Notes: generated by a model from the sequence alone, not told the origin. A DNA stretch of 64,000 nt from Tetranychus cinnabarinus (GCA_022266195.1 WHVY01000001.1:7626001-7690000); one strand, 5' to 3'; positions 1 to 10,861 are shown, counted from the stretch's first letter. A program made the numbers and translations.

Positions 1-61
1 AATTCTCTCATTCAAACTGGCGTCATACGTTCACTTCCCTTGTGAGTTAACTAGTCATAAT

Positions 62-152
62 TAGTAGTATAAGAAAGCCATTTCTGGCTCAATGGCAAAA
101 CCGGTTAGCGCGACAACCGAAAACTTGAAATTAAATGAAACATGATTACAAT
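62..152 (+). repeat. left copy of a ~90-bp inverted repeat pair
   Basis: This stretch matches the reverse complement of 6276-6366 at roughly 85 percent by eye, beginning at AGTAGTATA and ending at AACATGATT. It could be the terminal repeat of a 6.3-kb element, or one of two oppositely oriented short interspersed repeats: its middle (GGCTCAATGG, then GGTTAGCGCG) resembles a tRNA D-arm with a box A. Confidence 0.6.
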
Positions 153-170
153 TAAAATTTATTTACTTAC

Positions 171-353
171 CTGAATACAAGTATCGCATTGTGTATCAAC
201 AACAAGTTTGTTGAAAACAAAACTTTGGTTTTGTAAAATTGCTTTAATGGCAGTCAATTCTTCATTTAACTGATAAATAAGAAAATGAGCACTTGAATTC
301 ATATTCTCCTGAATTCTTATTGTAGCATTTTGACACTCAATTTTCACTTGCAT
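171..353 (-). CDS. candidate coding exon, unrecognised
   Basis: The minus strand is open from an ATG at 353 for 61 codons and ends at a canonical donor (CAG|gtaagt at 171/170), phase 0. The peptide is amphipathic and Leu/Ile/Asn-rich in its middle, as in a short coiled coil, and ends with a CxxC pair (QCDTC). The frame stays open a little upstream of the ATG but meets a stop before 420, and no acceptor is visible there, so the ATG may be the true start. A downstream exon would lie beyond the left window edge or in the first 60 bases. I do not recognise the protein; a chance open frame or transposon fragment is possible. Confidence 0.3.
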
Positions 354-599
354 ATCTTTGACCGTTGTTTCCGAACTTGCAACATGCGATCCATTGGTTG
401 ATGGAGATTATTGTTGATTATCACACAAAAATTTATCAACATATGATTGAAGTGTTTGTGTTAGCTCCACTTTGGGCGGCTCCACGTTGGAATGATCCAT
501 TGGAGAGAAACAAATTGTTTCGTCTCCAAAGATATCTTCTATTTTAGATGAAACTTGTTGCATAATACTGTAGAGGTACGACTTCGATGACTTTGTTTG

Positions 600-1290
600 A
601 TGTCAGTATTGTAAAAACGAACTTTAAACGAAGACTTAAAACTGTGAAGATGATTATCGACAAATTGCACAGCATTTTATATTGATTTCAAAACAGTAGG
701 CTTTGCACCTTCATTAGAATTAAAGCTTAGCAATCAAGCAAAATTATTTGACCTCAAATGCATTAATTTGATTCACAATTCAGTTACTCTGTTGAATCTT
801 TAGCCTTCAAGGATAAGTAGGTCACCTTAAATTCAATAAAGATCAACTAGATAAGAGTTAAATGAGGAAGATCAAGGATAAATCACTATAATTGTTCAAA
901 CAAAGAGAAGATGTAGCCTACTAATTAGCCATGATTTTCCATATATAAATGCCCAAAATTCTCCAGTCAATTCATTCAGCAAGTCTTCATCAAATCAACA
1001 AGTAAAATATTGATAAAGGTTAACCTTAATAGTTTTTTTGCTTGTTTAAGTTTTAATCTTTTAAGTTTTTATCTATTGATCATCAATTTTACTATCATCC
1101 ATACAGTAGTAAAAGTCAACTTTCACTTTCCTATCAAGTCAAGTCCATCTTGCTCTTTAACTAACTACGGTCAACATCAATTACAACAAACAAAACCCTA
1201 AAGGTAAATATAGTTGTTTTTCCTGAACATGTTTAATTTGACTTTGGTCAAACTTCACTCCAGATGTACTTGTCTGATTCTAATGCTTTA
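600..1290 (+). promoter_or_regulatory. AT-rich stretch with candidate TATA promoter
   Basis: No supported gene. TATATAA at 942-948 is followed 25-30 bases later by initiator-like TCAATTC/TTCATTC (967-976), the usual spacing for an arthropod core promoter firing rightwards. A donor-like AAAG|gtaaat lies at 1200-1206. No coding exon with an ATG can be joined to it by eye, so this may be a promoter relic. Confidence 0.25.
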
Positions 1291-1294
1291 TATA

Positions 1295-1691
1295 CAGGGT
1301 GACAATTCATAACCGAGAGACTTTTTTTGAGATAACGGCCGAACGGTACATGCAGTGGCCCTCATATTTTCTCTGGGCATTAGGGCCTCAAAGGTGAATG
1401 TTTGGGCTATAAAGTCATCAGACAGCTACAAGTTGTTCTTTAAACACATTTATTCAGATGATACATTCGATATTCAGAAATCGCCTTTGGAGCTCGAAAT
1501 TCCAATTTTTCTAAAAAATGATGTTTTCTATGTAAAATCCCATAGAAATTTCAAAATTTTCGAATTTCTGCAAAGTAGCCCAAACATTCACCTTTGAGAC
1601 CCTAATGCCCAGAGAAAATATGAGGGCCACTGCATGTACCGTTCGGCCGTTATCTCGAAAAAAAGTCTCTCGGTTATGAATTGTCACCCTG
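1295..1691. mobile_element. palindromic MITE with CAGGGTGAC ends and TA duplication
   Basis: The ends are CAGGGTGAC and GTCACCCTG and the arms (about 1295-1408 and 1578-1691) are near-perfect reverse complements around a ~170-bp unrelated centre. TA lies directly outside both ends (1293-1294, 1692-1693). A diverged second copy of the flanking DNA at 1803-1902 lacks the element and reads straight through the site, which proves the boundaries. It is non-autonomous; TA target and ends point to the Tc1/mariner superfamily. Confidence 0.9.
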
Positions 1692-1802
1692 TATTGTTAG
1701 TTAGCTCTAATTAAGCCAAAGACAACGAAAGTTTGCACGTAAGATTTATCAAATTGTTCTAAATGTTGAGTGTGTTTAAGTTGGTATAAAATAGGTTTTC
1801 GA

Positions 1803-1905
1803 ACTTGACTTTGGTCAAACATAACTCCAGATGTACTTGTACGACTAATGCTTTATATATTGTTAGTTAGCTCTAGCCAAAGACAACGATAGTTTGCACG
1901 TTACG
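1803..1905 (+). repeat. tandem copy of MITE flanks (empty site)
   Basis: The stretch from ACTTTGGTCAAAC through AGTTTGCACG duplicates 1240-1294 joined to 1692-1739, with small differences and without the MITE. The junction reads CTTTATATATTGTTAG, exactly the filled site minus the element and one TA. The local duplication is therefore older than the insertion. Confidence 0.85.
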
Positions 1906-2940
1906 AATGTAACGAAAGTTACGGACACAATAAGGTAATGCACAATGCAAAGGTTTACTGTCTAAGATGACTTTAATCAATTCAACAAGAGGATTCATAA
2001 ATTCTAGGGCTAGGGATTTTGTGGTAGCGTAACTGAGTTTCTTTAGTACTGAGTCGGAACTTACTCTCGAACGTTAATGAGTTCTTTTATATCCATGATC
2101 ATGGGAACAGTTTACTAGATAAATTCATATTAGGATTTTAAGGAATAAAGTTCATATTTGGTAAGCAATATCGAGAGGAAGCATTCCTTATTTAGGTGAA
2201 TTTAGCCATGAGAAAGGAAGTTTTTCTCATTACAGCACCCCGCGCTAATTATAAAATTGATCTCCAATTCGGCGAGCATATTCATATGAACAAGGTGCAA
2301 GAATTAACAATACGGACCAATTCACCAAAGAAAAGGAGTCTCTTTTCATTAAACTGGGAACACATCGATGAAAATACAATGAAAACGAACGAATCACTTA
2401 GCGGCAACTTGAACTTTTGATAACTAGAGTGGTAACCAACATTGGTCTCATTAACTAAAGAAAATAAATTTAAACATAGCGCCTTCAAACAAATTCATTT
2501 TCTTGTTTTTGAACGGGCCCCGGTTTGCAACCATGTGGTAAAGTAAACTCTAGTAATACAACAACAACATCAACAGCTTTTATACATTTATATGCATATA
2601 CTGTCATTTTTTGTTTTCTATTTGGATTATTATTTTATCGTATTCTTCGTATTATAATGTCACCAGGCAATCTGATTATTATTCTTCTTCTTATTTGCTC
2701 TATTTCTCCCTCTAGTAAGACTTGTTTTCTATGATATTGTTCTTTATACTCTCGGTAGGCCCATAGCTCTTCCCTTAAGCTCCCCTACGCCATTCTTTTT
2801 GTTTAATAGTGCCGTCTCTACTCGGCGGCTAAAACTACCTAGTTTTTGCGCTATCTTCAAAACCTAGCTGTTTTGATTGAAGTCGTAGGGAGTTCAATTA
2901 ATTACAACGAGATGATTTTACTTTCTTTAAGCAAATGCAC
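1906..2940. other. gene-poor stretch
   Basis: Only short open frames without ATG or splice support occur here, for example 2196-2420, which opens with GTG. I see no known domain, terminal repeat or RNA gene. Confidence 0.5.
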
Positions 2941-3984
2941 AAGATCAGATCCCTGGGAGTTCGTCAGGAGGGCCTGCTGATGATGACGCTGTTACTTCTG
3001 ACTACTCGTTGTCTGCAACTACTGGTGGCGTTTCTACGCCTAGCGATGATTCGCTTTCGGACGCACTAGCAATAGATTTCCAAATTCAACCTACAGCTGA
3101 CAATGGGAACAATGGTGAAAATCTTGTTGGAGGCGACGGCGGGAATGCTGGTGGTGATGCTGATGGTAATGATGAAGATAACGATGGTGGAAACGCCGGT
3201 AATAATGATGGAGGTGATAAGATGATGAACACCAGTCAATCGGCAAGTCTTATTACTACAAAAAGACGAAGAAAATCACGCAAAACAAAGAAAAGGGCCC
3301 AACAACAGCCAGCAAAACCAACCGTAGATGTTCCCATTAAACAAACGGTGCGCGTCTATGGTGTATTTCCCGGTTTCGACTCCTCTATTTGCTCGTACGC
3401 CAACTGGTATACTTAAGGGTGGAGAATGGGAACGTTCACTGATCCCATAAGACTCCCGATTTGTTGATCCGGTAGACTTCGATTTGATGGAAGAAGTCAG
3501 TATTGAAAAACTCAAGGAATGGGCCGGAAAGGATGTTAGGGACGAGGAAGGTGATAGGAAATTGTTAATCAATCAGGAAAAGGCCTCGAAAGCTTATGCA
3601 CACGACAATTGTTATTTGTGCATATGTGCATATTGTCGTAATACTTATACCGACGTAAAGAGACTTTATGAGCATGTGGTAGGAAGGAAGCGATCTTCAC
3701 GAGACCGATATTTATACTGTAGTTGTGAAATACGGTGTAAACAGGACGGAGTGGAGACTGATAAGATTGGAAAAACCCAACGACCGGAGAAATTCCCTTG
3801 GGGAAGTATAACTTGTGAAGACACCAGTAAATATAAGCCCGTTGTAGATGAGGTTACTGGGAATGTCTCTACGACATTTGATGTCCCAGATTTATTTAAA
3901 CTGACTTGGGATAAATGGATGGTTGATGAGCGGCCAAAGGAATCTTCCGGTACACCGGTTGATGTTTGTACTCAAAATGCTTAA
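2941..3984 (+). pseudogene. decayed unrecognised coding sequence
   Basis: The plus-strand frame opens after a stop near 2930, without an ATG. It runs through a Ser/Thr/Asp-rich part, a Gly/Asn/Asp-rich acidic stretch (about 3130-3225) and a Lys/Arg-rich basic patch (about 3260-3300). Near 3380 the likely sense frame shifts by one and then meets an in-frame TAA at about 3448. It continues to 3984 through an acidic helical part and a Cys/His-rich segment (YLCICAYC, then YEHVVGR, then YLYCSCEIRC) that could bind zinc. The two halves read as one protein interrupted by a frameshift and a stop. I do not recognise the family. It lies inside the 62-6366 inverted repeats and could be that element's cargo. 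Confidence 0.4.
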
Positions 3985-4470
3985 CTTTCATATTAGAGGT
4001 ATGAATTCAAATTTTTCAATCCATTTCTATTCATATGACACAGTTGCGACACTAAGCGACGATAGTTAGGGATTAGATTAGTATACCATCATATAGAGGA
4101 CATGTCAATGTATAACAGGTTAGTGAAAAAAAGTGCTAACTTAAGTGGGGGGAGCGTAGACATTTATTTCAATTCTTAATTCATTTATTCTGTTTCCCTT
4201 TTTGTTTTTTTTTTGTTACATGTAGGATTAGCGGTACAATGTTTTAATAACTAAATAGAGTAACAATATTTTTGAATCCAAAATTGATCTTTTCATCAGT
4301 TCATTAATTAGTGACTTTATGTTCCTTTAACTTTTTCCATGAATTTCTATTTCATTGTTGTACATTTATTACGTTGAGTAGATCCCCGTTTTGATTGTTG
4401 TAATTGTTTCTGATCAGTTATTAAGTTAATATTGTGCTTAAATATCCCACGTATATACATACGTACAATA
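3985..4470. other. AT-rich stretch without gene
   Basis: T-rich non-coding sequence between the decayed coding sequence and the palindrome cluster. I see no domain, repeat end or RNA gene. Confidence 0.5.
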
Positions 4471-4595
4471 CATACGTTATTATATTAACGTACTGGTATA
4501 CATAAAGGTATACATTAGTATACCCTAATGTATACCTTTTCATACATTACCAAAGTATACGTTATTATACACGTATACTTTGGTGATAACGTATG
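4471..4595. repeat. nested palindrome (cruciform) cluster
   Basis: Two perfect hairpins lie side by side: 4504-4539 (15-bp stem, 6-nt loop) and 4550-4583 (13-bp stem, 8-nt loop). An outer pair, CATACGTTAT at 4471-4480 and ATAACGTATG at 4586-4595, encloses both, so the block can form a three-armed structure. The sequence is built from GTATAC/ACGTA units. Function unknown. Confidence 0.75.
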
Positions 4596-4854
4596 TAGAG
4601 TCAATGACAGTGTAACCAAGTGATATCCTACATACACTCAAACCTCTCATAATGAGACACTCTGTGAATAGCCTTTTGTGCTTATTTCTACAGACGCTAT
4701 TTTAACGAAAGCTTTGTTATTGTTTTGTTTAGTACATCAATGAAGGTGAATATTATGGAGATTCTTTGACTTAGTTACATTTTTATTGCAGCAATTATTT
4801 TTATTCATCAACAAGGAATGTATTTAAGGAACTGTCAACAATATTCTCCATGTA

Positions 4855-5409
4855 CAGGGCATTTCAGCTAATTTTATCGTTGTGAATTGGCTATATCTTT
4901 GCCCCTGAGTGATTATGGAAACGGAAATTACTGTTTATGGAAATTTGGGCGATACTCAATTGTCATATTTCAAGGTCAAGGTCATTCAAGTTCATTGCGT
5001 TATTTGACCTCTAACTGGTATTTGGAGGTCATTTTCGTAGAGTGCAAAAATTTTCGTATTGGTTGTTGTTTATTACGAGTTAGTATCTTACACCGTTTGA
5101 AAGATAAATGCATTTTTCTCAAAACCAATTGATCAACACAACAATTTGTAAACACTCATATCTTTTGACCAGAATAAGTTATGAACATGTCACTAGCACT
5201 AACCAATCTGAAAATTTTTGTACTCTACGAAAATGATACCTCCAAATACCAGTTAGAGGTCAAATAACGCAATGACCTTGAATGACCTTGACCTTGAAAT
5301 ATGACAATTGAGTATCGTTCAAATTTCCAAAACAAAATATCTAACCTCAAGTCACTAAGGGGCAAAGATATAGCCAATTTACAACGGTAAAATTAGCTGA
5401 AATGCCCTG
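4855..5409. mobile_element. palindromic MITE with CAGGGCATTTCAGC ends and TA duplication
   Basis: The ends are CAGGGCATTTCAGC and GCTGAAATGCCCTG with TA at 4853-4854 and 5410-5411. The arms of more than 200 bp are reverse complements with some divergence, leaving a short centre near 5130. The open frame 4887-5132 is only the arm sequence. It is a non-autonomous foldback of Tc1/mariner type and shares the CAGGG start with two other MITEs in the window. Confidence 0.9.
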
Positions 5410-6275
5410 TATATGCAATGTGCAGGTTATATCATTAATGATTTCCGATTTCCGATAGATGTTTTTCTCTATATTTTCCAAAATGATTTATTCATGTGGT
5501 TCTCACAATTCAGTTGGAGAATAAAAGGAGAAGTTTTTTGAGATATTCAATCATTCATCTATCACAGTTGTTTCTTTTAACTTTAGGTTTCTTCAATTTC
5601 CAACCTTTCTACCTTTTTCATCGTAACTCTTTCTTAATTATTTAAAAAAAATGGATTCACGATTCGGCAAGTTTTATTTCTCGTATAATGTTAACTGTTT
5701 GAGTGAAATTTGCTTTATTCCTATTTTCTTCTCTTCTTTTTTTAGATTTGGCTGTCCGTTCTCTATTATCTGCTCTTGAGTATTTGAATATTTGGGATGG
5801 AAAAGTTTAACTAGGTATGTTTCTAAAATATTGGAAATTGCTTTCTGGCACTCAGATCCCTGGAGAGGATAGGAGTTATCAGGAGGTGGTAATGCATGTT
5901 TATCGAGTACGAGGAATAATTATCTACGACCAATTTTTCATACGTATAACTGATTGTGAGTTACCGCTTGATAAACCTATCTGGTTGGATTTTCTTCGTA
6001 GTATTGGAGAGTTTAAGGAAAATTCTTAATCCATCTTCTCACCTAAGTTAACCGTTTATTCTGTCTTCTTTTATTTATCTCTTTTTTGTGCTTCTCTCTT
6101 CTACATTGAATTTTGCTTAATTAATTTTAGGTTTTCATGTAATCATTTATTTTGTTTCTCTATTTTAACCAACTTTCTGTATCCTTATTGCTTATCTCTT
6201 ATGATTATCATTATTAATTATTAATCCTTATTACATCCAATCTATTCACTTAATTTTTCATATGAGAGATTAAGT
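5410..6275. other. AT-rich stretch with one weak open frame
   Basis: The frame 5817-6029 starts with ATG and encodes 70 residues without a recognised domain. The DNA near 5850 (CAGATCCCTGG, then ATCAGGAGG) echoes 2944-2972, hinting at diverged duplicated pieces. No splice sites or promoter support it. Confidence 0.25.
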
Positions 6276-6366
6276 TAATTGAAATCATGTTTCATTTAAT
6301 TTCAAGTTCTCGGTTGTCGCATCAAGCGGTTTTGCCATTGATCCAAAAATAGCTTTTTATACTACT
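6276..6366 (-). repeat. right copy of the ~90-bp inverted repeat pair
   Basis: Reverse complement of 62-152 with scattered substitutions. See the left copy for the two readings: terminal repeats, or two opposed tRNA-like interspersed repeats. Confidence 0.6.
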
Positions 6367-6610
6367 GTGGAAAAACTGGTTTTCTTGTTCTGCCACCTTT
6401 CCCTACCTTCTGAAGGTAGAAAAAGGCTCCAATTGGGGAAATTTTGATGGAGGGAGGGAGAAGATTTTCTCCCTCACGGTGCATAAAATGGCCGACAATT
6501 CTTTGTTTTGGTCGCGAGATTGTCACCCGCGGAAGCCCTGGCCAACCAATGAATTGCTGTTGATTGAAAATACCAAATTTACCCTGAACTTCAATTACAT
6601 GTTTATTGTG

Positions 6611-7060
6611 ATGCTGACTTTGGTGGTGATCTCGTTAAAAGTAAGTCAACAAATGGTTTTACCGTAACACTTGGAGATTCACCAGTTTCTTGGGCTTCGA
6701 GACTCCAGAAAAGTGTCGCTTTGTCGACTACTGAAGCTGAATACGTTTCAATTTCTGAATGTACTGCAGACATTTTGTGGTATATTCAACTACTAACCGA
6801 ACTACATGTTAACTTGACGACTCCAATCACAATTTACAGCGACAATCAAGGAGCAATCCTTTTATCGAAAAATAGTTGCTTTCCAAACTGACCAAGCATA
6901 TTGATATGCGTTTTCATTTTATTAGAGACCATCAAGAAAATGGTAAAATAAGGATTGAATATATCCCAACAACTAACCAGTCGATATGTTAACTATTAAT
7001 AAATCGTTAACACCTGCAAATTTGAGTAAATGTATCAACTTGCTCAACATCAGTTAATTG
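6611..7060 (+). pseudogene. copia RNase H fragment (broken)
   Basis: The reading begins DADFGGD and passes the copia RNase H signatures SWASRLQKSVALSTTEAEY and YSDNQGAI. It then shifts frame near 6880, where it would otherwise stop, and continues as KHIDMRFHFIRDH and IEYIPTTNQ, then shifts again before DMLTINKSL. The DD-E-D order of the retroelement RNase H is recognisable. At least two frameshifts make it non-functional. Integrase, protease and reverse transcriptase are absent. Confidence 0.85.
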
Positions 7061-7083
7061 TGTTTGTTTGTAGCAAGGGAGGC

Positions 7084-7609
7084 TGTTGGTTGAAAATACC
7101 AACTTAACTTGTCTCATTACAACTTAAACTAATCTTTCCCTTCATTTAAATGTTCAATATGACTTATTTGTCATGATTTACCGTTAATCTAAATTCATTT
7201 CAAATTTTGACTTTTTTCACTTTTTCTCGTTTCATCTTCCAACTTCACCAATAATGACTCTGACTAATATTTAACACTGCAATCAGTCATAGTTCATCAT
7301 CATGAACTTAATGATTCATAATTAGTTTTGACCTGATAAGTCATTTCTTGGACTAGAAGTGTTGAAGTTATATACATTTTGACCTTACGGTGGACTTCTT
7401 TAATTAGAAATAGTGAAAATTATATCATCTCTGAATCGCTACCACTACTGATTCGTCTACCTCGATATGCTCCAATTGTAAACAACCCGATGATGCTTGT
7501 TTATAAACCACCTTTCACTTTGATTAAAATTTATTGTATTGAATAAACTACTTCTTGTAAAGAATTTTCTTACATTATCATGAGCAAATAAAATTTTATC
7601 AACCCTACA
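7084..7609 (+). repeat. copia 3' LTR
   Basis: It begins TGTTGG directly after the purine tract and ends at CCCTACA, giving the TG...CA ends of an LTR (526 bp). An AATAAA signal lies about 20 bases before the end. No target duplication can be tested because the 5' end is deleted. Confidence 0.75.
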
Positions 7610-7871
7610 TGGATTGAGTTGTCAGCGTTTTGATGAGTTAGTTATTTCTAATGAAATAAATAACAAGTATAAATTACAAGTAAAAACAGAATTTGAGAGA
7701 AAAAAACTATTTCCAAGTGAAAAAGACGACCAAATTTGATAGCTAGCCGACTCAGCTAAATTTTAATTTGACTGGCTTGAGCCGGCTTGAGCTATTTACT
7801 TTTAACTGGCTTCAAGCACGTTAAGAAATAGCTGGCTGGCTGGCTCAATTGTCTAGTTCCGGTATCTAAAC

Positions 7872-8055
7872 TTTACTATTGTGACAGTAGTCGCAGATAT
7901 TGCTTGATCGTTAAGTGTCATAGCAAAACAAACAAGTCGTCATATGCGTTTTAAAAGCATTTCTAAGCCACACACGTGCAAACGCTCTTGATTTTTTCAT
8001 CCGGGTATTCCACTATCCATAGTAACCCCTACCTTTTTTAACCATTCTAGAATGA
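7872..8055 (+). repeat. dispersed repeat, copy 1
   Basis: A direct repeat of 12241-12432: both contain AGTGTCATAGCAAA, CAAGTCGTCATATGCGTTTT and CACTATCCATAGTAACCCC with small indels. Family unknown. It ends just before the pogo-like element. Confidence 0.75.
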
Positions 8056-8088
8056 ATTCAAAGGTTTCAGTTGTTGCTTTACATAATA

Positions 8089-9746
8089 CAGTCGTTATTC
8101 TCAAAATGTCACTATCTCAAAATGACCGTTGTCATGGTTTCCAAGTAAACACCTTTTTTCATTCATGTCTTTGTTTTACAATATGCCTCGGTGTAACCTA
8201 GATTATAATGAAAAATCAAAGTTAATTAAATGTGTTAATCAATATGGATTAAATACAGCAATAAACAAATTTCGTGTCAGTCGAAGAACTGCTCTTAGAG
8301 CGATCCAGAACAAGAAAAGGATTGAAGAACGAGTTGAAGAAGGAAAAGGCAAGATGAAAAGGTAATTATGAGGTGAAAATACAAAGAAGAAAGATCTAAT
8401 ACAAATAATTTGCTTACCTTCAGAATCGTCAACACTACTGATGAACTTGATGAAAAATTATTAAATTATATTTCAAAGATGAACACTGTTGGTTATCCAA
8501 TCACTATATCAATGATATGTCAAAAAGCTATCAAACTGGTGAATGATCCAAATTTCAAAGGGCTGGTTTCAAAGGTTCAAAAAGAGATGTAATGTAAAGT
8601 TTGGTAAATTATCAGGTGAATCAGCAGGAGTTGATGTTGAAGTAGTGGATAACTATAAACTAAATGTCATTCCATTGATAAAAAAAAGTATCCACCAAAT
8701 AGACGTTACAATGTTGACGAAACAAGTATTTTTTACCGCCAATTACCAAGCAAAACATTTTTCATTAAAAAAGGACCTCATTATGGAAATAAAGTGAATA
8801 AGGAGAGGATAACTGTTTTGTTTGGCTGTAGTCAAACAGGGGGAAAATTGCCACCATTGGTAATCAGTAAATCAAAAAATCCGAGATCATTCAGAGGAAG
8901 AACAAACCAGTTAAAGGAGAAAGGAATGATTTTTGAATCCAATAAATCAGCTTGGATGGTCAAGTCAATTTTCTTAAATTATATCAATGAATGGCACGAA
9001 AAATTGAAAAATGAAGGTCAAAGAGGGGCTTTAATTTTGACAACTTTTCTGGACACAAAATTGATGAAGAGTCATTTCCATTTATTGAATTTTTCTGGTT
9101 GCCTCCGAACACAACATGTTTTCTTCAGCCTCTCGATAGTGGAATCATCAGATCTTTCAAATCTAAATTTGTCAAAAGAATATTAGAAAAAATAATGGAT
9201 TGCTTCGAGCATAATTTAACTTTAAATCAAATGACAAAAAGTATCACATTATATGATGCTGTTGAATGGCTATCTGAGTCTTGGGGTGAAATAACAGATG
9301 AAACAATTGTTAATTGTTGGAAGAAGTCAGGATATGGTGATGATGAATATGTTGAGGTTGAAACAATGATAATTGATGAAAATGGTGAAGTTGAAAATGT
9401 TGTTGCTGGTAATAATGATGATGAGGAAGATGTTGAAAAAATTTGATATTTTGCCTATCAATTCAAAAGAAAAACCAACATTAGTTCAGTAAATGAAAAA
9501 TTTAAGCTTATTTGAAACCGATACATACCTGTTTGATTGTAATTCCACCTCAAGAGGACTGTAAAAATGTATTTAACCAATTAAATCTAACAATAACCCA
9601 AAAAATTACGATTAATTAACTGACTTAACTAAGCCATTACACTGTTTAATTTGAAAAGATGTAAACAAAGCTATTTTCAGGTAAAATTTAGGGTTAATAG
9701 CAAAAAAAGCTAATCCCACGACGTGACATTTTGAGAATAACGACTG
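8089..9746 (+). mobile_element. pogo/Tigger-like DNA transposon
   Basis: The 24-bp terminal repeats are perfect (CAGTCGTTATTCTCAAAATG plus TCAC, and its reverse complement at 9723-9746), flanked by TA at 8087-8088 and 9747-9748. The 1658-bp interior carries a CENP-B/Tigger type transposase. It inserted at the edge of the protease duplication, whose shared 3' flank (AAATCATTTATGG and on) starts just after the right TA. Confidence 0.92.
8183..9446 (+). pseudogene. pogo/Tigger transposase, frameshifted
   Basis: The start is the ATG at 8183 (MPRCNLDY). Exon 1 encodes a psq/CENP-B-like helix-turn-helix (KLIKCVNQYG, then FRVSRRTALRAIQ). A 62-bp GT-AG intron (8362-8423) joins in frame to a second DNA-binding part ending in GWFQRFKKR and GESAGV. 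The DDE_1 catalytic core follows: YNVDET, then DNFSGHK, then PPNTTCFLQPLDSG. The sense frame changes near 8560, near 8680 (a run of A) and near 9040, so at least three indels break it. The tail after 9340 is acidic. It retains the family's full domain order, and the intact terminal repeats mean a related source could still move it. Confidence 0.85.
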
Positions 9747-9951
9747 TAAAGGGGAAAATCATTTATGGAATCAATCCTTTATAATAAGTTATACCAATGA
9801 TTTATACTAATTATGCTATTTATCTTTTGTTGGTGCTTTTAATATTTCAACGAAAAAAACGAGAAAAAACAATGAAAACTCAATAGATGCAAGTGATAAT
9901 CCAAACTTGAAATGGAACCGGAAATCAAATTGGTCCTTCTATTGAATTTAT

Positions 9952-10851
9952 TTAACCGGATCTCAATTCATCATGAAGTGATAATCTGAAAACAGCAATT
10001 TCAATCCAATCATTATATGCTAAAACATCAACCAAGACAGTAAAAGGTGCATCGCGACAACGATATGAAGCGATAGCTACCACGCCGTAAATAAAGGTTT
10101 TATTAGTTTTTGGATTTTCCCAAATTAAAGGTCCACCTGAGTCACCTCGGCATGCAGATGAGCCAATGGCGTTAGTAACGCAAAGAGTGTAACCTGGCTC
10201 GTACTCCCAAGGTGCTTCATCGAGGCACTCTTCATCAGTAAGCTTGAATACAGTCGTTTCTTTTAATCTATACGGAGGATCATAACTTTCAGTGTAACCA
10301 TAGCCCATCATCTTAACTGGAAAACAAATATGAAGTGGTAAGACGGGCCGAAAAAGTATTGCACCAGGTCGAAGATAAGGTTTGTCCAAAAGTGCAACAG
10401 CAATGTCATCTTTAGCACTTACCCTGGGCGAGAGCCATAATGTGGATGCCTTTCGTAGGCTTCAATTTTGAAGACTAGATCTCTAGGTAAAATCAGCGGC
10501 GTATTTCGATAGTTGGGTAAAATGCGCATAAGTGGAATAAGTGATTCACTGAAAATGAGTAAGAATATTAATCATTGCATGTGAGCAATTATTGAAAACT
10601 TACTTCAGAAGACAATGAGCTGCTGTTAACATGATTCTCGGTTCTATTAATGATCCACCACAGGCATGATGGTATCCATATTGCGGGTTTCCGCCAAACG
10701 GTATCTGAATTGAAAGATAGAAAGGATATGCGCCTTCTTCGTAAACATATCGACCCCAAGCAATTTTTTCGTAGTATTCTGTTGATTCCTCGAACTCTGT
10801 TGATACAAAATTTGAATATAAAAACATCATCAAAATTAAACTGTTAATCAT
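9952..10851 (-). pseudogene. serine protease copy 1 (S1 family), frameshifted
   Basis: Two exons: 10851-10604 and 10548-9952, intron 55 bp. Exon 1 encodes a signal peptide, a short propeptide ending in Lys, the mature start IAWGRYV and the His box TAAHC. Exon 2 continues in frame for 42 codons, then hits TAA at 10421-10419. Alignment with copies 2 and 3 shows one base missing just before AKDDIAV; from there the catalytic Asp (KDDIAV) and Ser (GDSGGP) lie in another frame through 9952. The joined exons are not a multiple of three. As it stands the product is about 125 residues without Asp or Ser. A base error in the assembly is the main alternative. Confidence 0.85.
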
Positions 10852-10861
10852 TTCTGATTGG

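Larger units (their letters stand above)
6558..7609 (+). mobile_element. Ty1/copia retrotransposon remnant
   Basis: The 3' end of a copia element. It contains a decayed RNase H reading (from 6611), a purine tract (GCAAGGGAGGC, 7073-7083) and a 3' LTR. At 6558 the sequence TGTTGATTGAAAATACCAA closely matches the LTR start at 7084, so a scrap of the 5' LTR is fused almost directly to the RNase H region; nearly all of gag-pol was lost by deletion. Confidence 0.8.

Noticed and set aside
1355..1597. 80-codon open frame
   Set aside because: It runs across the arms of the MITE at 1295-1691.
4887..5132. 81-codon open frame
   Set aside because: It is one arm of a palindromic MITE.
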